From: Sinorhizobium fredii NGR234
GTDB taxonomy: Bacteria; Pseudomonadota; Alphaproteobacteria; Rhizobiales; Rhizobiaceae
DNA: 64,000 bases
Reading direction: 5' to 3'
Assembly: GCF_000018545.1 (NCBI RefSeq)
Contig: NC_012587.1
Coordinates: 558,001-622,000 of the forward strand
Made by a program: the position numbers and the translations under genes. Under the pieces are notes generated by a model, which was given only the letters and a program-made list of their open reading frames with translations, searched no databases and was not told the DNA's origin. Positions 8,686-17,701 of this stretch are shown piece after piece (positions within the stretch are counted from its first letter, which is position 1; every line of letters starts with the position of its first letter).

Positions 8686-9038
8686 ATGGTCTCCGTCCGA
8701 TATATCGTCGCCGACGTTGATGAGGCGGTCGCGTTCTACCGAAATCATCTCGACTTCAAGCTCGACAAGCACAATCCGGGCAAGTTCGCGACGACCTGAC
8801 CCTGTATCTCAGCGCCCCAGGTGCAGGAAGTGGTGGTCAGGCGGGTGGCGATCCGAAGCCGGGCGGTTGGAATCGGTTTATGATCGTTACAGACGAATTA
8901 GATGCCCTGATTGAGCGGTTGCGCCGGGCGGATACACGTTTCCGCGGCGACATGAGCGACGGCGGTGCCGGCCGCGCCATCCTGCTCGAAGATCCATCGG
9001 GCAATGTCATCGAACTGTTCGAGTTCAAGAAGGACTGA
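8686..9038 (+). pseudogene. Glyoxalase/bleomycin-resistance (VOC) family gene, frameshifted
   Basis: The ATG at 8686 after AAAGGAGAAG opens a VOC-like reading frame (VSVRYIVADVDEAVAFYR) that stops at 8797-8799 after GKFATT. The rest of the fold continues in another frame from about 8788 (DDLTLYLSAPGAGSGG ... FMIVTDELDALIERL ... LLEDPSGNVIELFEFKKD) and ends at 9038. A short deletion near 8785 explains the break, because the usual few residues between the first strand pair and DDLTLYL are missing. The IS1380-family element starts only about 50 bp downstream. No functional VOC protein is expected unless the read contains an error. Confidence 0.85.
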
Positions 9039-9088
9039 GCCCGGCCTAGGTCAAAGCCGCCGTGGCCGCCTGAAATTCTTCACGCCTG

Positions 9089-10673
9089 CCCTGATAGGGT
9101 GCGGGTCCCAAACGTCGCGTCTAGCCTGAATATCTCAAAGTAAGAGGTGCATCGGGCCCGCGAATCTGAGAAACTTCTTTTGCTACAAAGGGTTATCAGA
9201 TTCGTTGAGGGGGTCCGATGCAAACACACTGTATCGCCGAGCAGCTCGAATTTGAAGGCTTCGACGGTCACAAAGTGGTCGCTGGTTTCGACGGCGGAGC
9301 GATCACCTCGGATGCCGGCGCCCTGCTGCTTCGCCATGTCGATGGGGTCATCGGACTGTTCGACCGGGTGGCCGCTTGCTTCGTTGATGACCGCGATCCG
9401 ACGTGCACGGTCCACAGCGTGCGCACGCTGGTCGGGCAGCGCGTTGCGGCGATCGCGCTGGGCTACGAGGATGTCGATGACCACGACAGGCTGCGCCACG
9501 ACCCGGTGCTCGCGCTTCTGTCGGAGCGGCTGACGCCGAAGCGGCAAGACTGTGCGGTGCTTGCCGGCAAATCCACCTTGAACCGGCTGGAGCACGGCCG
9601 TCTCGGCCAGCCGACGCGCTATCACAAGATCGCTTACGACAGGCAAGCGCTGGAAGCGCTGTTCATCGAGCTGTTCCTGGACGCGCACGACAGCCCGCCT
9701 GAGGAAATCGTGCTCGATCTCGACGCCACCGATGATCCGCTGCACGGTCACCAGGAGGGTCGGTTCTTTCACGGCTATTACAACTGCTATTGCTATCTGC
9801 CGCTGTACATCTTCTGCGGCCGCCACCTGCTTTCGGCCAAGCTACGGCGTTCGAACATCGACGCCAGCGCAGGCTCGGTCGCCGAAATCGATCGTATCAT
9901 CGGGCAGATCCGCCAAAGCTGGCCAAACGTGCGCATCATCCTGCGCGCCGATTCCGGCTTCGCCCGCGACGAACTGATGGACTGGTGCGAGACCAACAAG
10001 GTCGACTATGTCTTTGGCCTTGCTCGCAACCCGCGGCTGGAAAGGCAAATCGCGCCGGCCATGGAGGAAGCAAGCCTGTTATCCCAGGCAAGCGCCCAGG
10101 CGACCCGCGTCTTCCGCGACTTCCTGTGGTCGACCAAGGACAGCTGGACACGACGACGGCGGGTCGTTGGAAAAGCGGAATGGACGCTGCTGGGCGCCAA
10201 TCCGCGCTTCATCGTCACCTCCCTTAAGCCAGAGCGCTGGGCGGCACAGACGCTTTACGAGGATCTCTACTGCGCCCGCGGTGACATGGAGAACCGCATC
10301 AAAGAATGCCAGCTCGATCTCTACGCCGACCGCACCAGCGCCCACACCATGCACGCCAATCAACTGCGCCTCTGGTTCGCCTCGTTGGCCTACGTGCTGA
10401 TCTGCGCCCTGCGCCGCCTTGGCCTTGCCCATACGCGGCTCGCCGAGGCGACCTGCGGCACCATCCGGCTGAAGCTGTTAAAGATCGGCGCCCAGGTCCG
10501 CGTCTCGGTGCGTCGCATCAAAATCGCGATGGCATCCGCCTGTCCCTATGCCGACGAATTTGCACTGGCACACGCCCGAATACGTGCCGCGGCCCGCTGA
10601 TGCCGCCGGCCTGAAACCCTTCCGCAACCAGAACAGGAGACATCGCCGAACCCAGACCCGCCGCTCACAGTGG
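9089..10673 (+). mobile_element. IS1380-family insertion sequence, ends tentative
   Basis: The element is defined by its full-length transposase at 9218-10600. Candidate imperfect 19-bp terminal inverted repeats are 9089-9107 and 10655-10673. They match at 11 of 19 positions, including an uninterrupted GCGGGTC at the inner edge and CC at the tip. The family makes 4-bp target duplications, but these limits give no matching pair (CCTG on the left, CGCC on the right), so the ends may be off by a few bases. It lies between a broken VOC gene and the 3' end of a D,D-carboxypeptidase gene. Confidence 0.55.
9218..10600 (+). CDS. IS1380-family transposase
   Basis: A 460-residue DDE transposase of the IS1380 family. 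The characteristic N-terminus (GFDGHKVVAGFDGGAITSDAGALLLR) carries the first region, IVLDLDATDDPLHGHQ the central catalytic Asp, RIILRADSGFARDELMDWC the second Asp region, and RGDMENRIKECQLDLYADRTS the Glu-containing C-terminal motif. The length fits an intact enzyme and no stop or frameshift is seen. GGGGG stands about 8 nt upstream of the ATG. Confidence 0.93.
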   Translation: MQTHCIAEQLEFEGFDGHKVVAGFDGGAITSDAGALLLRHVDGVIGLFDRVAACFVDDRDPTCTVHSVRTLVGQRVAAIALGYEDVDDHDRLRHDPVLALLSERLTPKRQDCAVLAGKSTLNRLEHGRLGQPTRYHKIAYDRQALEALFIELFLDAHDSPPEEIVLDLDATDDPLHGHQEGRFFHGYYNCYCYLPLYIFCGRHLLSAKLRRSNIDASAGSVAEIDRIIGQIRQSWPNVRIILRADSGFARDELMDWCETNKVDYVFGLARNPRLERQIAPAMEEASLLSQASAQATRVFRDFLWSTKDSWTRRRRVVGKAEWTLLGANPRFIVTSLKPERWAAQTLYEDLYCARGDMENRIKECQLDLYADRTSAHTMHANQLRLWFASLAYVLICALRRLGLAHTRLAEATCGTIRLKLLKIGAQVRVSVRRIKIAMASACPYADEFALAHARIRAAAR

Positions 10674-10768
10674 CGCCGACTCCGTTCGTCTTCGAAGCCG
10701 GAGCGCCAAACAGGCGTCCCGGCGGGCCGAGTTGCGCCACCGGCGCTAAAGGCGGTGAGAGAAGCGGG

Positions 10769-12022
10769 CTAGCTGCGGCCAGGAAGCAACTGGCAATCAT
10801 AAGCCCGCTTCTTGAGAATGTTGCAGGCCGAGGTCGCCGCCTCCCGACTGGCGAAGCCGATGAAGCGGGCGCGGTAGCGCTTGGCGGAGCCGCTGCCGTC
10901 CACGTCGGTGTGCGGCGAGGCGCCGAGCAGGGCCGCACCGCCAGCCGACTGCGCCTCGACGAGGATCTTGCGCGCGGCTTCCGCCGAGGGTGACGTCGAA
11001 ATCTGGATCTGCCAGTAGGCTTCGACCTTCGGTTGGGTGCTGGCGACCTCTTCCAGGTCGGTTGGCCGGTCGGCGGGAACGACGCGGGTCGGCGATGCGG
11101 CCATGATCGCTGCGCTTGCATTCTTCTGCCCACTTTTGGGTTCGGCATAGAGCGACACGCCGGGCAAGGTCGCGACCTCGACCGTGTCGAGCGGCTTTGT
11201 CGCCGCGACCGCCGTCCCGGTGCCCTGCTGGGACGGCCTGCCCAAATGCTGATCGAGCAGGGCGGCCATCTTGTTGTCGCGGCTCTTTGCCGTCCGCCCG
11301 CCGAGGACGACGCCGATGACGCGGCGGTTGCCGTCCCTGACCGCGCTGACGAGATTGAAGCCGGAGGCATTGGTATAGCCGGTCTTGATGCCGTCCATGC
11401 CGTCGTAGCGGTACATCAACTTGTTGTGGCCGCGGACCACACGGCCGCGGAAATTGAAGCTCTGCGCCGAAAAAAGCCGATACTCCCGCGGGAAGTCCCG
11501 GAGCAGCGCCATGCCGAGCTTTGCCATGTCGCGCGCCGTCGTCACCTGCTGGCTCGCAGGCAGGCCGGATGCGTTGACGAAGACGGTGCGCGTCATTCCG
11601 AGCCGGCGTGCCTTTGCCGTCATCATCTGCGCAAAGGCGGCTTCCGAGCCGCCGAGCTTTTCCGCCATTGCCGCGGCGGCATCATTGGCGGAGTGGATGA
11701 TCATGCCGTAGACGGCCTCTTCCACGGTTATGGCACTGCCAGGCTTGAGGCCAAGCTTGGTCGGGGGCTTGCGCGCCGCCTCCTTCGACATCGGTACCGG
11801 AGTCTGCCAGTTGATCTCGCCCCGATGCAACGCTTCGAAGGTCAGGTACAGCGTCATCATCTTCGTCAGCGATGCCGGATAGTTCAATTCATCGGCGTTC
11901 TCGGCGGAAAGAACCCTGCCGCTGCGGGCGTCGATAACGAAAGAAGCGCTGCCAGCGAAAGCCGATGCGGTGGCGGCGACGAATGCCACGATCGCAGCCA
12001 AGGCAATTTGCAAGTTCCTCAT
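10769..12022 (-). CDS. D-alanyl-D-alanine carboxypeptidase (S11) with C-terminal SPOR domain
   Basis: A 417-residue periplasmic penicillin-binding protein that trims the terminal D-Ala from peptidoglycan stem peptides. A signal peptide covers about residues 1-23. The active-site S-x-x-K is SLTK (Ser51-Lys54), followed by HSAND (S-x-N) and IKTGYT (K-T-G). After a low-complexity linker, residues from about 335 (VEAYWQIQISTSPS to NILKKRAYDCQLL) form a SPOR domain, which binds denuded glycan at division sites. The IS1380 element ends about 95 bp beyond its stop but leaves it intact. Confidence 0.92.
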   Translation of the reverse strand: MRNLQIALAAIVAFVAATASAFAGSASFVIDARSGRVLSAENADELNYPASLTKMMTLYLTFEALHRGEINWQTPVPMSKEAARKPPTKLGLKPGSAITVEEAVYGMIIHSANDAAAAMAEKLGGSEAAFAQMMTAKARRLGMTRTVFVNASGLPASQQVTTARDMAKLGMALLRDFPREYRLFSAQSFNFRGRVVRGHNKLMYRYDGMDGIKTGYTNASGFNLVSAVRDGNRRVIGVVLGGRTAKSRDNKMAALLDQHLGRPSQQGTGTAVAATKPLDTVEVATLPGVSLYAEPKSGQKNASAAIMAASPTRVVPADRPTDLEEVASTQPKVEAYWQIQISTSPSAEAARKILVEAQSAGGAALLGASPHTDVDGSGSAKRYRARFIGFASREAATSACNILKKRAYDCQLLPGRS

Positions 12023-12264
12023 GATTCCCCCTTGGACCGCATAGCACCTGGCGCGCGAAGTGTATCAGGACGTGACAGCCGTGGATTTGTCGTAACATTA
12101 AGGCCGAAAATCGATAAAGGCAGCCCTTTTTTAAGACTTTGCCCGACTTTCCAGCAAGGCAGACCGATTCAGCAAGGCTTAACGGTGCTGGCGTAAAGCT
12201 GCGCTATTGCTAGCGGGACGGGCATCTTGGCGTCTCGCGAGCCCGTGCGGGACAGCGGAGAAGG

Positions 12265-13377
12265 ATGAGACACTCGCTCGCGACGATGGTCCGGAACCAT
12301 TTGAGGCGGGCCGCCATTGCCGGCGGGCTCGAGGCCGCAAATGCGCTTGCGCGTCTGGGGCTGATGGCAGAATCGCGCGGCCGCGGCGCCATCTTTACCC
12401 TGCATCATGTCCGCCCCAAGGGCCATCGGGACTTCGATCCCAACGGGCATCTGGAGATCACCCCGGCATTCCTCGAGAAAACCATCCTGACGTTGAAACG
12501 CGCCGGCTACCGCTTTGCTGCTCTCGACGAGTTGCCGGAATGGCTGGCAGCGACCGACGAGCGGCCGGTCGCCTGCTTCACCCTGGACGACGGCTATCGC
12601 AACAATCTCGAATGGGCGCAGCCCGTATTCGAGAGACACGGCGTTCCGTTCACCGTCTTCGTCACGGCCGGCTATGTCGATCGCACCCACACGCTGTGGT
12701 GGGAAACGCTTGCCGATTTGCTGTCCGCCCGCCACGAGTTCCGCTTCGACTTCGGAGACGGTGCGGTATTGGTCTCAAGCGGCAGTTCCGTGCAGAAGCA
12801 GGCTGCCTTCGATCGCATCGCTGCCTATATCCATGGCGCAGATGAGGCCCGCGCCGTGGCGGTTCTCAACTGTGCCGCATTGGAGCATGGCATCGATCCC
12901 ATCGCCATCACCGAGCATCTGACGCTCGATGAAAGCGGTCTCCGCGCCTTGATCGCAAACCCGCTCGCCAGTCTCGGTGCGCACACGATCAGTCATCGGG
13001 CGCTGGCGCGGCTCAATGACGACGAGGCCCGCCGGGAAATCACCTCATCCGCCGCACGCGTCGAGGCGATTACCGGAAGGCGGCCGCTCACCATCGCCTA
13101 TCCCTATGGCTTCCGGCCGACGGTCTCGGCCCGTGACCATCGGCTGGCCGCGGATCTCGGCTTTACCGTTGCGGTCACAACAGAACCGGGGACGCTTTCT
13201 TCTGGCGTCAATCGTCACGCCGTGCCCCGCATTTCGCTGAACGGCCATTTCCAGAGCGAGCGTTATGTGTCCGCCCTGGCCTCCGGCATACCGTTCCGTC
13301 TACTGCATGATTCCTTAAATCGGAATCGATTTAAGGACAAAATCATGCAGCAGTTCGAAGCGCTACAGCGCCCTTAG
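12265..13377 (+). CDS. Polysaccharide deacetylase (NodB homology, CE4) with repeat-encoded tail
   Basis: A 370-residue CE4 deacetylase. Motif 1 is FTLDDGYRNN with the catalytic and metal Asp pair, motif 2 is GAHTISH (His-x-x-x-His) and motif 3 is AYPYGFRP. It probably removes acetyl or formyl groups from a sugar substrate; it is not nodB itself, which is shorter and found with nod genes. Residues 346-370 (LLHDSLNRNRF to the end) are encoded by a RIME1-like palindromic repeat, which also supplies the stop codon. The ATG at 12265 follows AGAAGG. It is divergent from the carboxypeptidase gene. Confidence 0.85.
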   Translation: MRHSLATMVRNHLRRAAIAGGLEAANALARLGLMAESRGRGAIFTLHHVRPKGHRDFDPNGHLEITPAFLEKTILTLKRAGYRFAALDELPEWLAATDERPVACFTLDDGYRNNLEWAQPVFERHGVPFTVFVTAGYVDRTHTLWWETLADLLSARHEFRFDFGDGAVLVSSGSSVQKQAAFDRIAAYIHGADEARAVAVLNCAALEHGIDPIAITEHLTLDESGLRALIANPLASLGAHTISHRALARLNDDEARREITSSAARVEAITGRRPLTIAYPYGFRPTVSARDHRLAADLGFTVAVTTEPGTLSSGVNRHAVPRISLNGHFQSERYVSALASGIPFRLLHDSLNRNRFKDKIMQQFEALQRP

Positions 13378-13406
13378 CGCGTCCGATCGGACGCGCGGCG
13401 CTGTAG
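13300..13406 (+). repeat. RIME1-like intergenic palindromic repeat, copy 1
   Basis: This 107-bp unit aligns end to end with 47201-47307. It has two palindromes. The first runs from CTACTGCATGATTCC to AATCATGCAG, and the second from GCGCTACAGCG to GGCGCTGTAG with a GCGCGTCC/GGACGCGC stem. Length and two-palindrome design match the rhizobial RIME1 family. It begins inside the deacetylase gene and ends 26 bp before the stop of convergent pdxH. Confidence 0.85.
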
Positions 13407-13432
13407 GCGCGCGGTAGGTCGCTCGCCTCACT

Positions 13433-14053
13433 TCACGGATACATCCGCACCTTCTCCCAGCCTCCTTCCGGGACGGGGCGACGGAACTCGACGCGATCGT
13501 GCAGCCGGAACGGACGGTCGTGCCAGAACTCGATGGAGGTCGGCCGAATGCGGAAACCGGACCAGTATTCCGGCCGCGGGATCTCGCCGATGGCGTGACG
13601 GGCGGTGAACTCGGCAACGGCCTTCTCGAGCGCGAAGCGGCTCTCGAGCGGGCGCGACTGCTTCGAGGCCCAGGCGCCGATTCGGCTGCCGCGCGGCCGG
13701 CTCCTGAAATACTCGTCCGCCTCCTCGGCGGTGACGATTTCAACGGGGCCGCGCAGGCGTACCTGGCGGCGCAGCGACTTCCAGTGGAAACACATGGCGG
13801 CCTTGCGGGTCGACAAGAGTTCCTGGCCTTTCTGACTTTCGAAATTTGTGTAAAAGACAAAGCCGTGTTCGTCGAACCCCTTGAGCAGCACCATGCGCAC
13901 ATTGGGCAGTCCATCGGGATCGACGGTTGCAAGGGCGACCGCGTTGGGGTCATTCACCTCGTTCTTCTCGGCGTCCTTCAGCCATGTGCCAAAGAGGGAA
14001 AAGGGCTCGTCTGCGTCCGTGAAGTCACCGGTTGTTAACTCATTCGCGGTCAT
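13433..14053 (-). CDS. pdxH: Pyridoxamine 5'-phosphate oxidase
   Basis: A 206-residue FMN enzyme that oxidises pyridoxamine or pyridoxine phosphate to pyridoxal 5'-phosphate in the cytoplasm. The FMN- and PLP-binding segments are visible: [24 protein letters not shown]-like [24 protein letters not shown], the [11 protein letters not shown] motif and the C-terminal [12 protein letters not shown] followed by W-x-x-x-R-x-Y-P. Its length is typical. A divergent small lipoprotein gene lies about 140 bp away. Confidence 0.96.
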   Translation of the reverse strand: MTANELTTGDFTDADEPFSLFGTWLKDAEKNEVNDPNAVALATVDPDGLPNVRMVLLKGFDEHGFVFYTNFESQKGQELLSTRKAAMCFHWKSLRRQVRLRGPVEIVTAEEADEYFRSRPRGSRIGAWASKQSRPLESRFALEKAVAEFTARHAIGEIPRPEYWSGFRIRPTSIEFWHDRPFRLHDRVEFRRPVPEGGWEKVRMYP

Positions 14054-14194
14054 ATTGCCTTCCTATGCCGTGTATCTGGCGCGGGGACGCGTTCGGGATG
14101 AGCCCGATCAGGTGTATCCGCATCGAAATTTGTCAGAGCCTGCCAGCGCTTCCTCGCACTGCGCCAGGGCTTTGGCGAGACTGACAGGACTGCC

Positions 14195-14647
14195 GTGCAA
14201 GACATAGCAAAGTGGATCGATGGCAAGAAGGGTTTTTCCTTTGCGTTGCTGCGCAGCGCGGCTCTATGCCTGACTGTCGTCGCGCTTCCAGGCTGCATGG
14301 GCGGCGGTCTCGATCTGTTCGGAAGCTCGAGCGTCGATCGCTCGGTCGCGACCGGGACCGTACCGGTCGCCAAGACGTCCGACGGCCTCTCCGATGCAGT
14401 CACCGTGCGCAATGCCGTTTCTTCGGCCGAAATCACTGAGGGCGGCAGCGCCATTCCGTGGGCCAATGCCACGTCCGGCAGCGCCGGCGTCATCAGCAGC
14501 ATCGAGGAAGACCACGCTTCCGGGGTGCTTTGCCGCCGCTTCACCACCACGCGCCACTCCTTCGAAGGCATCGCCAAATTCGACGGCAGGACGTGCCGGC
14601 TCGACAATGGCGAATGGTATCTGACGAGCTTCGGCCCGCAGGGCTGA
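14195..14647 (+). CDS. RT0821/Lpp0805-like surface lipoprotein
   Basis: A 150-residue protein starting at GTG 14195. A hydrophobic stretch (ALLRSAALCLTVVALPGC) ends in a lipobox LPGC, predicting a lipid-anchored envelope protein. The C-terminal half (LCRRFTTTRHSFEGIAKFDG, then GEWYLTSFG) resembles the alphaproteobacterial RT0821/Lpp0805 surface-protein family. No enzymatic residues are evident and the role is unknown. The start is supported by the signal sequence rather than by a strong ribosome site. Confidence 0.7.
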   Translation: MQDIAKWIDGKKGFSFALLRSAALCLTVVALPGCMGGGLDLFGSSSVDRSVATGTVPVAKTSDGLSDAVTVRNAVSSAEITEGGSAIPWANATSGSAGVISSIEEDHASGVLCRRFTTTRHSFEGIAKFDGRTCRLDNGEWYLTSFGPQG

Positions 14648-14855
14648 AAGCCCCGGTTAACCACATTCCCGCAAAGACGCGGATCGGCGCCTCAACGGTT
14701 CGCAACAGCCGGCGGGACGACGGGCCGACTAACCGTTATTTAGCAACTTCCCCAGATCATCGGTTTCGAGAAAGGCGGCCCATCAAGGCTGCTGTGGTGA
14801 TGCCTTAGACGAGCCGCCGCAAAGTGCGACCGTTCCAAGAATGTGGTGACAAGCC

Positions 14856-15908
14856 ATGCGCGATCCCTATGCAATCCTCGGCGTGCGTCGCAGTGCCGGG
14901 CAGGAGGAAATCAAGACCGCCTGGCGCTCCGTCGCCAAGGCGATCCATCCGGATCACAATCAGGACGACCCTCTGGCGACCGAACGCTTTGCCGAAGCCG
15001 GCAGGGCTTACGAACTGCTGCGGGATCCTGCACGCAGGAACCGCTACGACCAGGCGCGGCGCGAGGCGGAACTGCGACGCATGGAAGCGATGAAGGAAAA
15101 GATGCGTGGACCCGAGCCGGCCGAGGAGCCGGTCGGCACGGAGAGCGCCGAGGAAGCGATCTCGCGCATCTTCGGCGTCGATCCCCAGCCCGCACCGTCC
15201 GCCGGCAGGCCCAAGGCTTCCGCATCACGCCCCGCCGAAAAGACCGGTGCCGCCGCCGAGGCGAAACCGGACACACCGGCCGAGACGAAACACGAGCCGG
15301 CAAGTACAGAGGCGACCGTCCGACGTCTCGCAGCGCCCGGGACGGAACTGGTCGCGGCAATCGTTCGGCGCATCCGTGATCGCATCACGAAAACGGCGGA
15401 GAAGGTGCCGGATCTCGTTGTTGATCTTTCCGTCAGTATCGACGAGGTCATCGACCGGGCGCGTGTGTCCCTGGAGCTCCCGGATGGCGAAACGGTGAAG
15501 GTGGCAATTCCGCCTGGCGCGACAGACGGACAGGTCGTCCGGCTGAGGGAACAGGGATACCGCGTCGCCGGCATGACCCGGGGCGATGTCGTCGCGACCT
15601 TGCGTATTTGCCAGGACGGTCCGTTTCGCACCCGGGGCCTCGACCTCGTGACCACCCTTCCGCTTGACCTCCAGGATGCGGTGCTCGGCTGCGAGACAAC
15701 GATTGAAACGCCGAACGGAACCGCAACGGTCGAGGTGCCGGCGTGGTCGGGATCCGACAAGGTCATCCGAATTCCCGGCAAGGGACTGAACGGCGCCTAT
15801 GGCCAATACGGCGACCTCCTTGTCGAGTTGCGCCTGGTGCTGCATGAAAAGCCCGACGACAAGGTCACCGACCTGATGCGGTCGCAGCGTGACGGCCTCT
15901 ATTTATAA
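14856..15908 (+). CDS. DnaJ/CbpA-type J-domain co-chaperone
   Basis: A 350-residue protein. Residues 1-66 are a J domain with the HPD motif at 31-33 and the DPARRNRYDQ ending. An Ala/Pro/Glu-rich linker of about 110 residues follows, then a DnaJ C-terminal substrate-binding region (VDLSVSIDEVIDRARVSLEL, TRGDVVATLRI, LPLDLQDAVLGCETTIETP). The cysteine-rich zinc domain of DnaJ is absent, so it is a type II J protein that would stimulate DnaK. The ATG at 14856 gives the canonical MRDPYAILGV. It stands alone, about 200 bp before fabI. Confidence 0.88.
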   Translation: MRDPYAILGVRRSAGQEEIKTAWRSVAKAIHPDHNQDDPLATERFAEAGRAYELLRDPARRNRYDQARREAELRRMEAMKEKMRGPEPAEEPVGTESAEEAISRIFGVDPQPAPSAGRPKASASRPAEKTGAAAEAKPDTPAETKHEPASTEATVRRLAAPGTELVAAIVRRIRDRITKTAEKVPDLVVDLSVSIDEVIDRARVSLELPDGETVKVAIPPGATDGQVVRLREQGYRVAGMTRGDVVATLRICQDGPFRTRGLDLVTTLPLDLQDAVLGCETTIETPNGTATVEVPAWSGSDKVIRIPGKGLNGAYGQYGDLLVELRLVLHEKPDDKVTDLMRSQRDGLYL

Positions 15909-16112
15909 CGGTTCAATGACAAGCTGAACCAATATTACGGGGACTAACAGTTCCTGATCCGCGCCGCGCTTGAACCGCTCTGGCGGCTATGCCATAGGCA
16001 ATTCTCGACATTTTGCCGCACCCATCTTTGGTGGCGTGGTGCGGCGCCATCGACATTCGGAAATCTGACATCGGCCCCGGCCGGTCCAGGCAGACAGTAT
16101 TGGGGACATTCC

Positions 16113-16931
16113 ATGGCTCAGGCATCGGGTCTGATGAATGGCAAGCGCGGCGTCATCATGGGCGTCGCAAACAATCGCTCGATTGCGTGGGGCATCGCCA
16201 AGGCTTTGGCTGAAGCGGGCGCCGACATTGCGCTGACATGGCAGGGCGATGCGCTGAAGAAGCGCGTCGAGCCGCTGGCGCAGGAACTCGGCGCCTTCAT
16301 GGCCGGACATTGCGATGTGACCGACCTTGCTACGATCGACGGCGTTTTCTCGGCGCTTGAGGAAAAATGGGGCAAGATCGATTTCGTAGTGCACGCGATC
16401 GCCTTCTCCGACAAGGACGAACTGACGGGCCGCTACCTCGATACGAGCCGCGACAACTTCACCCGCACGATGGATATTTCCGTCTACTCCTTCACGGCCG
16501 TTGCAGCGCGTGCCGAGCGCATCATGAATGACGGCGGCTCGATGCTGACGCTCACCTATTACGGCGCCGAAAAGGTAATGCCGCACTACAACGTCATGGG
16601 TGTCGCCAAGGCAGCGCTCGAAGCAAGCGTGCGTTATCTCGCCGTCGATCTCGGCAACCGCGGCATCCGCGTCAATGCGATCTCGGCCGGCCCGATCAAG
16701 ACGCTTGCCGCCTCCGGCATCGGTGATTTCCGCTATATCCTCAAGTGGAACGAGTACAATGCGCCGCTGAAGCGCACCGTTTCGATCGAGGAGGTCGGCA
16801 ATTCGGCGCTCTATCTCCTGTCCAACCTGTCCACCGGGGTGACCGGCGAGGTGCACCACGTCGATTCCGGTTATCATACGGTCGGCATGAAAGCGGTCGA
16901 CGCCCCGGACATTTCCGTCCTGAAGGATTGA
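16113..16931 (+). CDS. fabI: Enoyl-[acyl-carrier-protein] reductase (NADH) FabI
   Basis: A 272-residue short-chain-dehydrogenase-type reductase catalysing the last step of fatty-acid elongation. The divergent nucleotide motif GVANNRSIAWGIAKALAEAG is characteristic of FabI, and the catalytic Tyr-x6-Lys is YNVMGVAK. AISAGPIKTLAASGI and the HVDSGYHTVGM ending follow. The ATG at 16113 is preceded by GGGGA. A histidine phosphatase gene follows after about 140 bp. Confidence 0.95.
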   Translation: MAQASGLMNGKRGVIMGVANNRSIAWGIAKALAEAGADIALTWQGDALKKRVEPLAQELGAFMAGHCDVTDLATIDGVFSALEEKWGKIDFVVHAIAFSDKDELTGRYLDTSRDNFTRTMDISVYSFTAVAARAERIMNDGGSMLTLTYYGAEKVMPHYNVMGVAKAALEASVRYLAVDLGNRGIRVNAISAGPIKTLAASGIGDFRYILKWNEYNAPLKRTVSIEEVGNSALYLLSNLSTGVTGEVHHVDSGYHTVGMKAVDAPDISVLKD

Positions 16932-17069
16932 TCTGTTCCTGCCTACAACTGCTTGATTCCTGAGATCGAATTCGCTCTAAGATCAGCAGCAGCCCAAGTA
17001 CGCGAGCGGCCTTCGCGTACCTGCAAGACGCGCCGCACGGTGGACGGCGGCTCATCCGGAGTGCACGCT

Positions 17070-17654
17070 GTGCTTATCTACATGGTTCGCCACGGCCAGA
17101 CGGACTGGAATGCCGAGAGTCGTCTTCAAGGGCAGAAGGATATCCCCCTCAATGAAACCGGCCGTCAGCAGGCGACCGGCAATGGCGCGGCCCTGGGCGA
17201 GATCCTCGGGCGCGATGCGGCCGGCTTTGATTTCGTCAGCAGTCCGCTCGGTCGAACGCGCGAAACCATGGAGCGCCTCAGGCGGGCCATGGGGCTCGAT
17301 CCGTTCACCTATCGCACCGACGAGCGGCTGAAGGAGGTCTCCTTCGGCGCCTGGGAAGGCTTCACGCTTGCGGACCTGAAGCGCCGGGTGCCGGAGCGCA
17401 TCGCCGCGAGACGAGTAGCAAAATGGGATTTCATACCGCCCGGGGCGGATGCGGAAAGCTACGAAATCCTCTCCTGGCGCGTCGGTGCCTGGCTGAAGGG
17501 CGTGAGAGAGCCCACCGTCTGCGTCAGCCACGGCGGCGTTATTCGTACCCTGTTCAAGCTGCTCGGAGAAATGGAGCCGGACGAGGCAGCCGCAGCGGCC
17601 ATTCCGCAGGACCGCCTCTTAAAGATCGTCGACGGCTCGATCAGCTGGCTTTGA
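17070..17654 (+). CDS. Histidine phosphatase family protein (phosphoglycerate mutase-like)
   Basis: A 194-residue member of the histidine phosphatase clan. The phosphohistidine motif is MVRHGQTDWN close to the N-terminus, and the second catalytic His lies in CVSHGGVIRTL. A Glu region (LKEVSFGAWEG) is typical of small cofactor-independent phosphatases. The GTG at 17070 (VLIYMVRHG) was preferred; GTG at 17061 and ATG at 17082 are also in frame. The substrate cannot be told from sequence, and it should not be taken as a glycolytic mutase. Confidence 0.82.
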   Translation: MLIYMVRHGQTDWNAESRLQGQKDIPLNETGRQQATGNGAALGEILGRDAAGFDFVSSPLGRTRETMERLRRAMGLDPFTYRTDERLKEVSFGAWEGFTLADLKRRVPERIAARRVAKWDFIPPGADAESYEILSWRVGAWLKGVREPTVCVSHGGVIRTLFKLLGEMEPDEAAAAAIPQDRLLKIVDGSISWL

Positions 17655-17701
17655 GAGAATAGAAAGGCCGACCACCCCTATCCGGCCGATCGGGGAACTT
17701 C

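Noticed and set aside
12265-13377. nodB nodulation gene
   Set aside because: The protein is 370 residues, has no nod box or nod neighbours, and fits general CE4 deacetylases.
17061-17069. Earlier GTG start for the histidine phosphatase gene
   Set aside because: The GTG at 17070 gives the family-typical short lead before the MVRHG motif.
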